Assembly: GCA_015058405.1 (NCBI GenBank)
Contig: SVCL01000190.1
Span: 1 to 37,829, forward strand
Reading direction: 5' to 3'
DNA: 37,829 nt
Origin: Clostridium sp.
GTDB lineage: Bacteria > Bacillota > Clostridia > Clostridiales > Clostridiaceae
Shown here: positions 9,282-16,902 of the stretch, piece after piece
Numbering within the stretch: the first letter of the stretch is position 1
Layout of the letters: each line of letters opens with the position of its first letter
Translations under genes and position numbers: made by a program
The notes under the pieces: model-generated
Database searches by the model: none
Told to the model about the DNA's origin: nothing
Seen by the model: only the letters and a program-made list of their open reading frames with translations

Positions 9282-10628
9282 TTATTTACATTTTGCAACT
9301 ATCATATCTGCAAGGTTATGAGCCATTTTATCTATTTCTTCTTGATTTTCACCTTCAAGCATTACCCTAACCAATGGTTCAGTTCCAGAAGGTCTTATTA
9401 AAACTCTTCCTTTTCCATGTAAACTTTCTTCTATTCTCTTAATTTCATTCTTGATTTCTTCATCTTCTAAATATATATTCTTCTTTTCATTAGGAACCTT
9501 AGCATTAGCTAAAACTTGAGGAAGTTCCTTCATAATAGAACATAATTCACTTAATGACTTGTTTTCTTTCTTTACTATAGAAGCTATTTGAAGAGCTGTA
9601 ACTAAGCCATCTCCTGTAGTATTATGATTTAAGAATATAATATGTCCTGATTGTTCACCACCAAGTACATAGTTACCCTTAATCATTTCTTCAAGAACAT
9701 ATCTATCTCCAACTTTAGTTGTTATAGTGTTCATGCCTTGTTCTTTACAAGCTATTTGTAACCCTAAGTTACTCATTACAGTTACGACTATAGTATCGTC
9801 CTTTAACTTATTTGTTTCTTTTAGATGTTTTCCACAAAGTGTTAGGATGAAATCTCCATCTACTAACTTACCATTTTCATCAACAGCTAAACATCTATCA
9901 GCATCCCCGTCAAATGCAAATCCAACATTGCACTTGTTTTCAACTACATACTTCATTAATTCTTCAGGATGAGTTGATCCACATTTTTCATTTATATTAG
10001 TTCCATCTGGTGTATTGTTAATTACACATACTTCTGCTCCTAAATCTTTAAAAGCTTTTACAGATGATTTGAATGATGCTCCATTAGCACAATCTAATGC
10101 TACTTTTAATCCTGATAAATCTACAGATACAGTACCTTTAGCAAATTTTATGTAATCTTCTAAAGCAGATTCACCCATGAATTCTCTACCTAAATTAACA
10201 CCTACTGGGCTAGGCACTCCTGCAAAGTTATTTTCTATAGTACTTTGTATTTGATCTTCTAATTCATCTGATAACTTATATCCTCTAGCATCGAAGAATT
10301 TAATACCATTATATTCAACAGGATTATGAGATGCAGATATCATAACACCAGCATCTGCTCCATATTCTCTTGTTAAATGTGCAACTGCTGGAGTTGGTAC
10401 TACTCCTAATACAACAGCCTCTGCTCCTACAGATAATATTCCTGCTACTAATGCTGCTTCTAACATATCTCCTGAAATTCTAGTATCTTTTCCAACTAAT
10501 ATTTTTGGCTTATGTGTACCTTCTGTCAGAACAAAAGCTCCAGCTCTACCAAGACTATATGCTAAATCTGCTGTTAATTCAGTATTAGCTATTCCTCTAA
10601 CTCCGTCAGTTCCAAACATTCTACTCAT
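9282..10628 (-). CDS. glmM: Phosphoglucosamine mutase
   Basis: This 448-residue enzyme converts glucosamine-6-phosphate to glucosamine-1-phosphate for UDP-GlcNAc and cell-wall synthesis. Ser100 in SASHNP is the phosphorylated catalytic serine, FDGDADR is the metal-binding loop, and [12 protein letters not shown] is the C-terminal phosphate site. The ATG at 10628 begins the canonical [12 protein letters not shown]. An in-frame GTG five codons upstream is part of the GAGG ribosome site and is rejected. In many Firmicutes glmM follows cdaA-cdaR directly and GlmM inhibits CdaA. Here about 8 kb of other genes separate them, and glmM has its own promoter and terminator. Confidence 0.95.
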   Translation of the reverse strand: MSRMFGTDGVRGIANTELTADLAYSLGRAGAFVLTEGTHKPKILVGKDTRISGDMLEAALVAGILSVGAEAVVLGVVPTPAVAHLTREYGADAGVMISASHNPVEYNGIKFFDARGYKLSDELEDQIQSTIENNFAGVPSPVGVNLGREFMGESALEDYIKFAKGTVSVDLSGLKVALDCANGASFKSSVKAFKDLGAEVCVINNTPDGTNINEKCGSTHPEELMKYVVENKCNVGFAFDGDADRCLAVDENGKLVDGDFILTLCGKHLKETNKLKDDTIVVTVMSNLGLQIACKEQGMNTITTKVGDRYVLEEMIKGNYVLGGEQSGHIIFLNHNTTGDGLVTALQIASIVKKENKSLSELCSIMKELPQVLANAKVPNEKKNIYLEDEEIKNEIKRIEESLHGKGRVLIRPSGTEPLVRVMLEGENQEEIDKMAHNLADMIVAKCK

Positions 10629-10681
10629 ATATATATACCTCACTAAATCACTTATATAATATTCTATTTTTTCTATACATT

Positions 10682-10710
10682 AGTATAGTATTTAATTTAA
10701 ATTATATCAA
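10682..10710 (-). promoter_or_regulatory. Sigma-A promoter of glmM
   Basis: The minus strand reads TTGATA (10710-10705), a 17-bp spacer, then TATACT (10687-10682). The spacing is ideal, about 54 bases upstream of the glmM ATG, and the -35 box abuts the stop codon of the upstream regulator gene. Confidence 0.75.
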
Positions 10711-10712
10711 CT

Positions 10713-11012
10713 TTATATTTCCTTAAGTCTATCAAGAACTATATTATAACCATTACTCCCATAATTAACGCATCTATTTACTCTACTTATTGTAGCTGTA
10801 CTAGCACCTGTTACATTTGCAATTTCTGCATAGGTTTTCTTTTCTCTTAAAAGTTTTGCTACATGTATTCTTTGGGCCAATGCTTTTATTTCATTTATTG
10901 TTGCTACATCTTCAAAAAACTTATAACATTCTTCTAAATTTTCAAGCTTTAAGATTGCCTTAAATAATAAGTCCATTTCTTCACTCTTTAATTTTGATTC
11001 ATAAGTATTCAC
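10713..11012 (-). CDS. YerC/TrpR-like DNA-binding protein
   Basis: This small helical protein (99 residues) belongs to the YerC/YecD branch of the TrpR superfamily. Residues about 35-85 carry the helix-turn-helix: a TYAEIANVTGAS helix pair, then TATISRVNRCV as recognition helix. I choose the GTG at 11012, giving the typical N-terminus VNTYESKLKSEE, because it has a GGGAG site at good spacing. The ATG ten codons upstream (11042) has none. The ligand and operator are unknown. It has its own promoter and lies between the ABC exporter and glmM. Confidence 0.8.
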   Translation of the reverse strand: MNTYESKLKSEEMDLLFKAILKLENLEECYKFFEDVATINEIKALAQRIHVAKLLREKKTYAEIANVTGASTATISRVNRCVNYGSNGYNIVLDRLKEI

Positions 11013-11045
11013 TTTATCACTCCCAAACCATTTATTACACATCTA

Positions 11046-11074
11046 ATTATACTTAAAGCTTTACTGGTTCACAA
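11046..11074 (-). promoter_or_regulatory. Sigma-A promoter of the YerC-like gene
   Basis: The minus strand reads TTGTGA (11074-11069), a 17-bp spacer, then a perfect TATAAT (11051-11046). A start near 11039 leaves a leader of about 27 nt before the GTG at 11012, which supports that start choice. Confidence 0.75.
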
Positions 11075-11089
11075 CTTTATTGTAGTAAA

Positions 11090-12781
11090 TTAATTTTGTA
11101 GCATATATAAGCTATAAAAATTTCCTTTAATATTCATTAAAGCATCAAATGTTCCTTTTTCTATAATCTGACCATTTCTTATATATATGATTTCATCATA
11201 CATCTTTAAATTTTCTCTTATAAGCTTATGGGTTATTGAAATTAAGGTTAAATCCTGCATATCTAATAAAGATTTTTCTATTTTATAAGCTGTATCATTG
11301 TCTAAAGATGCTGTAGCTTCATCTAGTATAATAATTGGACATTTCTTTATAATTGCCCTAGCAAGAGCTATCCTTTGTTTTTGCCCACCTGAAAAGTTAT
11401 CACCACTTTCCCCCATATTAGTTTCTAAATTATCTTCTAATGAATTAATTATTGAAACTAAATTAACCTTTTGCAAAGCATCTCTTAAATCATCATCACA
11501 ATAATCCTTAAATAAAGTAATATTATTTTTTATAGTGTCATCAAAAATAAATACATCTTGTTGGATTATTGATATTAATTTAAACATATCTTCTTCTTTT
11601 ATATTCTTAACATTTTTATCATCTATAAAAATATTACCACTATAGGTATTATAATAATTCAAAAGTAACTTAACCAAGGTAGACTTACCACTTCCGCTTT
11701 CCCCCACAATAGCATACTTCTTATTCTTGTATAGACTTAAATTAATATTACTTAATATTTTATTATTACTATTATATGAAAAACTTACATTTTTAAAATC
11801 AATTATCTTATTAAAACACCTTATTTTTAATTTTTTATCTACTTGTAATAAATTATTATAGTCAATTACCTCTAAAATCTTATCTCTTATAAGCCTAGTA
11901 CTTCTTAATGTTGATATATTAGAAGATATAGACATCAATGGATTCGCAATATTCCCAACTAAATTTACTGATACTATCATTGATCCAATACTTATAACAT
12001 CATTTATTGCCATACATCCACTTATAAGTAAAGATAAGAAATATGTAATATACATCACACCAACAGAAACTGAACTAGAAATTGCATTTATCCTAGTATA
12101 AGCATATTGATTATTTTCCATAGTATTATTATGTACATTAAATTCATCAGCAATATTTCTCTTTATGTTAAATGCTTTAATTATTTCAAATGCACTTAAT
12201 ATATCTTTAATTCTCTCCACAAAAACGCACATTGCATCTGAATAATTCCCCTTAGCCTTTATTAAAGCCTTATTAAATACAAATGGAATTGTCATTGGTA
12301 TTAAACTTAATATTATAAGAAAAACAGCTAAATAAAAATTAATACTAATAGTAGCTATTAAGGCTGTTATAAAAATACTTATCTCATAAAAACAAACTAA
12401 TATAGTTGAGAAATAATCACTTTCTATTAACTTAACATCATTACTTAAAATAGATAAAAAATATCCTGTATTCTTTTTTCTATACTCTACTATATTAAGC
12501 TTCTGAATACCTTTATATATATCATTTTTTATTTCACAATTAACATTTTTAATAAGACGTGCTTTAACTATTTTATTTACATAAATAATAATTGCCATAA
12601 ATATAGAGATTAAAATAGCCTTAACACAAAAGTTAGTAAATTCTCCTGTACTTCTAGCACTTACTTTATCAATAACTCCTTTTAATAACAAAGTAAAGCA
12701 TACGTCTACAAAACCTGCCAATACACTAAAAATCACTGCTAATATGAAAGATAATTTAAATCTTTTCAAATATCTTTTCAC
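11090..12781 (-). CDS. ABC transporter, fused membrane and ATPase domains (half-exporter)
   Basis: This 563-residue protein has an N-terminal six-helix exporter domain (about 1-300). Its C-terminal ATPase domain carries Walker A GESGSGKST, Q-loop IIQQD, signature FSGGQKQR, Walker B IIILDEATASLD and H-loop THK. The signature begins FSGGQ instead of LSGGQ, a common variant. The start is GTG with an AGGGGG site. No partner half is adjacent, so it probably works as a homodimer. The substrate (lipid, peptide or drug) cannot be told. It has no N-terminal peptidase domain, so it is not a bacteriocin processing exporter. The membrane part is very Ile/Asn rich, as are its neighbours. Confidence 0.88.
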   Translation of the reverse strand: MKRYLKRFKLSFILAVIFSVLAGFVDVCFTLLLKGVIDKVSARSTGEFTNFCVKAILISIFMAIIIYVNKIVKARLIKNVNCEIKNDIYKGIQKLNIVEYRKKNTGYFLSILSNDVKLIESDYFSTILVCFYEISIFITALIATISINFYLAVFLIILSLIPMTIPFVFNKALIKAKGNYSDAMCVFVERIKDILSAFEIIKAFNIKRNIADEFNVHNNTMENNQYAYTRINAISSSVSVGVMYITYFLSLLISGCMAINDVISIGSMIVSVNLVGNIANPLMSISSNISTLRSTRLIRDKILEVIDYNNLLQVDKKLKIRCFNKIIDFKNVSFSYNSNNKILSNINLSLYKNKKYAIVGESGSGKSTLVKLLLNYYNTYSGNIFIDDKNVKNIKEEDMFKLISIIQQDVFIFDDTIKNNITLFKDYCDDDLRDALQKVNLVSIINSLEDNLETNMGESGDNFSGGQKQRIALARAIIKKCPIIILDEATASLDNDTAYKIEKSLLDMQDLTLISITHKLIRENLKMYDEIIYIRNGQIIEKGTFDALMNIKGNFYSLYMLQN

Positions 12782-12860
12782 TATTATATCCCCCTAAAAA
12801 TAAATTGTTGAAATAAGCATCTATTATCCCAACAACCTATTATCATATATTTAATTTTTA

Positions 12861-13691
12861 CTATACTTCTGTATTTCTTTTTCCATTAGGATCAGTCATA
12901 CTAGTTAACCCCTCTGAAGCTAAATCAGTATAAATACTTTGAGTTGGTAAAAGCCATACTTCCCCTATTCCTGAATAAACATTTAATAAACCTTCCCCAT
13001 TAGTAACAGAACCAACTATAGAAGATGACTTCTCCACAGTAAACTTAACATTACTTGTTCTAAGTACAACAAAATTTCCATCTATCTTTAATGTGTCATT
13101 AAATAGCTTACACTTAAATATTTCAGATTCCGGTACAGGCAATTCTAAAACTACTATTCCACTACCTTTAATACTAGTTTGACATATTCCTTCATTACCA
13201 AAAAGCATAGACGATACAGTCTTTTGAACAGCCATTCCTACTTCTACAGAATCTTCGCAAGCATAAAAAAGTCCATCATCTACTATAATTTCTTCATCTT
13301 CTAATTCTACTAAAGCATAATGCCCAAAAGATGGCTCTAAAAAAATTTCTCCAGTTCCTTCATAAGTAGGTTTAAACATTGTTTCCCCTGTAAGTTTACT
13401 ATTAATAAATTTCTTACCTAAGCCTAAAACACCACCTGTTTTGCTTTGTATTTCTATATCACCTTTCATATAGCTTAGTGCACCAGATTCAAGTACCACT
13501 GCACTATCTTCTAGGATAATTCTAACCTGTCTAAGCTTTATTCCAGCTTCATTCATAATATTAAGTCCCAAAGCAGTCTTTATATCAGTAGCTCCTTGTA
13601 ACTTTTCATATTCTAATACTTGAAATCTTGAATCATTAGTCATCTCTGAAATTAAATTTAATTTATTATCTGGATTTATATTACTTCTCAT
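12861..13691 (-). CDS. AIM24 family protein
   Basis: This 276-residue, mostly beta-strand protein matches the AIM24 family (named for a yeast mitochondrial protein): repeated short strands, the RQVRIILEDSAVVLESGALSYM segment, the glycine-rich segment GGVLGLGKKFINSKLTG, and a C-terminal NVYSGIGEVWLLPT. Bacterial members have no settled function. The ATG at 13691 is preceded by GAGGGGTG; the in-frame TTG six codons upstream lies in that site and is rejected. There is no signal peptide or membrane segment. It lies upstream of the ABC exporter gene on the same strand with a 79-base gap, and may be independent. Confidence 0.75.
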   Translation of the reverse strand: MRSNINPDNKLNLISEMTNDSRFQVLEYEKLQGATDIKTALGLNIMNEAGIKLRQVRIILEDSAVVLESGALSYMKGDIEIQSKTGGVLGLGKKFINSKLTGETMFKPTYEGTGEIFLEPSFGHYALVELEDEEIIVDDGLFYACEDSVEVGMAVQKTVSSMLFGNEGICQTSIKGSGIVVLELPVPESEIFKCKLFNDTLKIDGNFVVLRTSNVKFTVEKSSSIVGSVTNGEGLLNVYSGIGEVWLLPTQSIYTDLASEGLTSMTDPNGKRNTEV

Positions 13692-13775
13692 ATTATAATC
13701 ACCCCTCAATTTTTAATACTATTCTACCATAATGGCAATAATAACAATAACACTAACTATAAGGAGATATTGGTC

Positions 13776-14315
13776 ATGCTTATTAAAAAAAAATTATATT
13801 CAAATTTATTATTTTTTATTTGTTTTGTATTATTAACACAAATCTTTCAATCTAATCAACCAATAAAAAAAATTATTTTTTCTGCTCCAAGAGAAAACTA
13901 TTGCACTGAAAAAATAACTAAAACAGGATTTATAAAATATATTAAGAAAAAAAACAATAAAACAATAATATTCATGGATAACATAGAATTCTATCTAGGT
14001 GAAGATGCAAAAAAAGAATATTTCAAAGATCATCAAGAAACCTCAGAAGGTGAATGGGGACATGACTATTATTACAGAAATATAGAGCCAAACATAATCC
14101 CATATGAACTATCAAAAGACGCAGAAATATACATATGTGAATTTGCCATAAATCCATCCACAAATTCAGTAAATTTAGTTCCTATTTCTGTGGATACTTT
14201 AAGAAAGTATGTTAATAACTCAAAAAAAGAGCACTTAAATGAAAGAGCATTTCTATTTAACTATCAACTAAAAAACAACAAAATAATAAAAATAAAAATG
14301 CAATACACACCCTAA
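13776..14315 (+). CDS. Hypothetical exported or membrane-anchored protein
   Basis: I do not recognise the family. The 179-residue product starts MLIKKKLYS and has one hydrophobic segment (about 9-25), a signal peptide or anchor with no lipobox cysteine. The rest is a Lys/Asn/Glu-rich soluble domain with a GEWGHDYYYRN segment and an NLVPISVDTL segment. The ATG at 13776 is spaced 9 bases from AAGGAG; an in-frame TTG at 13770 is too close. It is the only plus-strand gene here, divergent from AIM24 and convergent with buk. Its A/T content is even higher than its neighbours. It may be a recent or fast-evolving gene. Confidence 0.6.
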   Translation: MLIKKKLYSNLLFFICFVLLTQIFQSNQPIKKIIFSAPRENYCTEKITKTGFIKYIKKKNNKTIIFMDNIEFYLGEDAKKEYFKDHQETSEGEWGHDYYYRNIEPNIIPYELSKDAEIYICEFAINPSTNSVNLVPISVDTLRKYVNNSKKEHLNERAFLFNYQLKNNKIIKIKMQYTP

Positions 14316-14347
14316 CTTAATATATAATCAACAGCTCATAATAATAT

Positions 14348-14375
14348 AGAAATATAAAAATATATATTTTTATAT
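14348..14375 (+). terminator. Weak A/T-only hairpin after the hypothetical gene
   Basis: An AATATAAAAA/TTTTTATATT inverted repeat lies 33 bases past the stop codon. It is made only of A/T and followed by a short T-rich stretch. It could be a terminator, but A/T-only palindromes arise easily in this genome. Confidence 0.35.
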
Positions 14376-14378
14376 TCT

Positions 14379-14398
14379 TTAGTTATCACAACCTCTAA
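14379..14398. repeat. 20-bp direct repeat, copy 1
   Basis: TTAGTTATCACAACCTCTAA here recurs at 14649-14668 with two mismatches. The copies flank the structured element. A partly matching inverted copy (TTTTAG, then TGTTGTG) lies at 14426-14438. Confidence 0.6.
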
Positions 14399-14425
14399 CC
14401 CCAAAGCACTAACTCACCATTCTTA

Positions 14426-14670
14426 TTTTAGTGTTGTGTACACAAAAAATGCTTGGCATATTTAATAAAGGCACCATTTTTGATAAAGCATTAGTATTTC
14501 ATCCTTTAGGCAATTAATGGGACGACTAGGAATTTGTTTGTCTGAGCCTCGTGCGAGTTTCAAATTCCCGTCACAATAATTGACTAAAGGATAGAAATTC
14601 TTGCTGTAATCAAATTAGCGTTCCGGAATTAAATATTCCAAGCATTTTTTAGTTACCACAACATCTAAAA
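14426..14670 (+). ncRNA. Structured ~200-nt element, probable noncoding RNA (raiA- or 6S-like architecture)
   Basis: Arms 14444-14456 and 14638-14650 pair perfectly (13 bp, AAAAAATGCTTGG) and continue as ATATTTAA/TTAAATAT after one mismatch. Outside them a weaker pairing reaches 14426 and 14670. Inside, CCTTTAG/CTAAAGG with CAATTA/TAATTG forms a second helix, GACG/CGTC plus GGAATTTG/CAAATTCC a third, and CTC-GTGC-GAG a tip. GTTTCAAATTCC looks like a tRNA T-loop. The core 14518-14574 is far more GC-rich than its surroundings, which suggests a conserved RNA and argues against a random repeat. Both ends have T/A runs, so the strand is uncertain; plus is chosen because of the T-loop-like motif. 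Size and rod shape fit raiA-type or 6S RNA, but I cannot verify the class. A degenerate MITE is the alternative. Confidence 0.45.
14649..14668. repeat. 20-bp direct repeat, copy 2
   Basis: TTAGTTACCACAACATCTAA overlaps the outer right arm of the structured element and ends two bases before the buk stop codon. It is 18/20 identical to 14379-14398. Confidence 0.6.
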
Positions 14671-15738
14671 TTAATAAACCTTAGCTTCTTCTTCTCCACT
14701 TAGTACACTTATTGCACCTTGTGCTAATGCTAATAATTCATCTTCTCCTGGATAAACAGTAACAGGGGCTATCCAATCTACATTGTTCTTTAAATCTGGA
14801 ACTAAAGTAGGTGAATATGCAATACCACCAGTTAATATTATTTGATCAACCTTTCCGTTTAAAGCAGCTGACATTTCACCGATAGATTTTGTAATTTGAT
14901 ATAAGAAAGCTTTATAAACTGCTTCGCATTCTTTATCTCCTGCTTCCATCTTATCGATAGTACCCTTAACATCATTAGTATTTAGGTATCCAACGAAACC
15001 ACCTTTACCAACAACCTTAGTGTAAACTTCCTTTTCAGTATATTTACCACTGAAACATAGCTTAATTAAATCACCTGCAGGTACTGCTCCTGATCTTTCT
15101 GGTGAGAATGGTCCGTCTCCATCTAGAGTATTATTTACATCTATAACTCTTCCGTTCTTATGAGCTCCAACAGAAACTCCTCCACCCATATGAACTACTA
15201 CAAGATTTAAATCTTTATATGGTTTTCCTGATTCTTTAGCATATCTCTTAGCTACTGCTTTTTGATTTAAAGCATGGAATATACTTCTTCTCTTTAAATC
15301 TGGCATTCCTGAGAATCTTGCTACATCTGCTAATTCATCAGTAACAACTGGATCTACTATAAATGATGGTAGTCCTAATTCATCAGCTATTGATCTAGCT
15401 AAAACTCCTCCAAGATTTGATGCATGAGGTCCATATTTACCTGATTTTAAATCTTCTATCATTGCATCATTTACTTTGTAAGTTCCACCTTCTACTGGTT
15501 TTAATAAACCACCTCTACCTACAACAGCATCTAAAGTCTTTAAATCGAAATTTTTATCTTTAAGTACATTTAATATAACTTCTTTTCTGAATGTAAATTG
15601 ATCATAGATTGTTTCGTATCTCTTGATTTCTTCATTAGTATGTCTTAATGTTTCTTCAAATAATTCTTTTTCTCCTTCGTATACACCTATTTTAGTTGAA
15701 GTAGAACCTGGATTTATTATTAATAACATATATGACAT
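14671..15738 (-). CDS. buk: Butyrate kinase
   Basis: This 355-residue ASKHA-family kinase makes ATP and butyrate from butyryl phosphate, the last step of clostridial butyrate fermentation. It shows the N-terminal [10 protein letters not shown] phosphate loop, the HMGGGVSVG segment and the GGIAYSP adenosine segment. The length matches the family. The first ATG is well spaced from GGGGGAAG; the ATG three codons on is an alternative. It lies 35 bases after ptb and forms the ptb-buk operon. The 3' end abuts the structured element, whose right arm may also act as terminator. Confidence 0.96.
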   Translation of the reverse strand: MSYMLLIINPGSTSTKIGVYEGEKELFEETLRHTNEEIKRYETIYDQFTFRKEVILNVLKDKNFDLKTLDAVVGRGGLLKPVEGGTYKVNDAMIEDLKSGKYGPHASNLGGVLARSIADELGLPSFIVDPVVTDELADVARFSGMPDLKRRSIFHALNQKAVAKRYAKESGKPYKDLNLVVVHMGGGVSVGAHKNGRVIDVNNTLDGDGPFSPERSGAVPAGDLIKLCFSGKYTEKEVYTKVVGKGGFVGYLNTNDVKGTIDKMEAGDKECEAVYKAFLYQITKSIGEMSAALNGKVDQIILTGGIAYSPTLVPDLKNNVDWIAPVTVYPGEDELLALAQGAISVLSGEEEAKVY

Positions 15739-15773
15739 ATTTGAGCTTCCCCCTATTTACTTGTTTATTTATC

Positions 15774-16682
15774 TTATTTGTTAGCTTCAGCAACTACAGC
15801 TGCTAATGCTATTGAATTAACTTTAGTTTCAAAACTATCTGCTCTTGAAGTTAATATAACTGGTGCAGATGTACCTACTAATAAACCACCATTTCTTGCT
15901 TCAGCAGTATATGTTAATGTTTTATACATAACGTTAGCTGTTTCTATATTTGGTAGCATGATTATATCTGCCTTTCCTGCTACAGGACCTGTAATTCCCT
16001 TATGATGTGCAGCTTCTTCTGATAATGCATTATCAAGTGCAAGAGGTCCATCTACTATACATCCCTTTATTTGTCCTCTATCACTCATCTTTGATAATAA
16101 TGAAGCATCTACTGTAGCTGGCATGTCAGGATTTACAACTTCTACAGCACATACTGGTGCAACCTTTGGACAATCTATTCCACAAGCATGAGCAACATAT
16201 ACTGAGTTATTTACTATTTGAACCTTAGCCTTTAAGTCAGGATATGTGTTAAATGCAGCGTCTGTTAAGAATATTAGTCTGTCAAAACCTTTAATTTCAA
16301 ACACTGCTACGTGTGACATAACCTTACCAGTTCTAAGACCAACTTCTTTATTTAAAACACTTCTTAAAAAAGTAGCTGTATCAACTAACCCCTTCATAAC
16401 CATATCTGCCTTACCGCTAGATACTAATTGAACTGCAAAAAGTGCTGCTTTTTTTACATCTGCTTCATGAATAACTTCATATTGAGTTAAATCCATACCT
16501 ATAGAAGAAGCAACTTCTTTTATTTTTTCTTTATCACCAACTAATATGGCATCTGCTATTCCCTTATCCTTAGCTTCCTTAACAGCTTCAAGCACTGGCT
16601 TGTCTTGAGCTACTGCTACTGCTAATTTTTTTCTTTTACATTCCTTAACCTTTGATAATAAATCATCAAAACTTCTACTCAT
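15774..16682 (-). CDS. ptb: Phosphate butyryltransferase
   Basis: This 302-residue enzyme converts butyryl-CoA and phosphate to butyryl phosphate. It belongs to the PTA_PTB family, with the conserved MKGLVDTATFLRSVLNKE region, the PNIETANVMYKTL region, and a C-terminal TSAPVILTSRADS segment. The ATG has a GAGGGTG site. First gene of ptb-buk, with a Rex-type operator inside its predicted promoter, so expression should rise at high NADH/NAD+. Adjacency to buk separates it from the related phosphotransacetylase. Confidence 0.95.
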   Translation of the reverse strand: MSRSFDDLLSKVKECKRKKLAVAVAQDKPVLEAVKEAKDKGIADAILVGDKEKIKEVASSIGMDLTQYEVIHEADVKKAALFAVQLVSSGKADMVMKGLVDTATFLRSVLNKEVGLRTGKVMSHVAVFEIKGFDRLIFLTDAAFNTYPDLKAKVQIVNNSVYVAHACGIDCPKVAPVCAVEVVNPDMPATVDASLLSKMSDRGQIKGCIVDGPLALDNALSEEAAHHKGITGPVAGKADIIMLPNIETANVMYKTLTYTAEARNGGLLVGTSAPVILTSRADSFETKVNSIALAAVVAEANK

Positions 16683-16762
16683 TTTATTACACCCTCTTGT
16701 TAGTTTTATTTTTCATCCTGTAAATTTAACAATCTTTCTTCAGAAATGAGTAAAATACCTGA

Positions 16763-16792
16763 AATAGTATGTTAATTTTGTAACAAATACAA
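16763..16792 (-). promoter_or_regulatory. Probable ptb-buk promoter
   Basis: The minus strand shows TTGTAT, a 17-bp spacer, then TACTAT. Both boxes are mediocre, but the spacing is right and the spacer is filled by the Rex-like operator, the usual layout of a repressed fermentation promoter. Confidence 0.45.
16769..16786 (-). promoter_or_regulatory. Rex-like operator
   Basis: The minus strand reads TTGTTACAAAATTAACAT, which matches the Rex consensus TTGTTAA-N4-TTAACAA at 12 of the 14 defined positions. It lies between the predicted -35 and -10 of ptb-buk, about 90 bases before the ptb start. Rex is the NADH-sensing repressor of clostridial butyrate and solvent genes. Confidence 0.7.
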
Positions 16793-16828
16793 GTATAATA
16801 TTTACATTTCTGTTACTTTTATTGTAAC

Positions 16829-16867
16829 AAAAAAAATTCTGAAACCTTAAATTTTCAGAATTTTTTT
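16829..16867 (-). terminator. Terminator of the FAD-dependent protein gene
   Basis: ATTCTGAAA (16836-16844) pairs with TTTCAGAAT (16853-16861). The stem is flanked on both sides by A/T runs; on the minus strand eight U follow. It insulates the upstream gene from the ptb promoter. Confidence 0.8.
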
Positions 16868-16902
16868 ACATTTTTTATTTATTTTAGGTAACTTGTATAT
16901 TT

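Noticed and set aside
16849..16863. CodY-like box (AATTTTCAGAATTTT on the plus strand) upstream of ptb
   Set aside because: It matches 13 of 15 positions, but it is simply one side of the intrinsic terminator of the upstream gene, which explains the symmetry and A/T runs.
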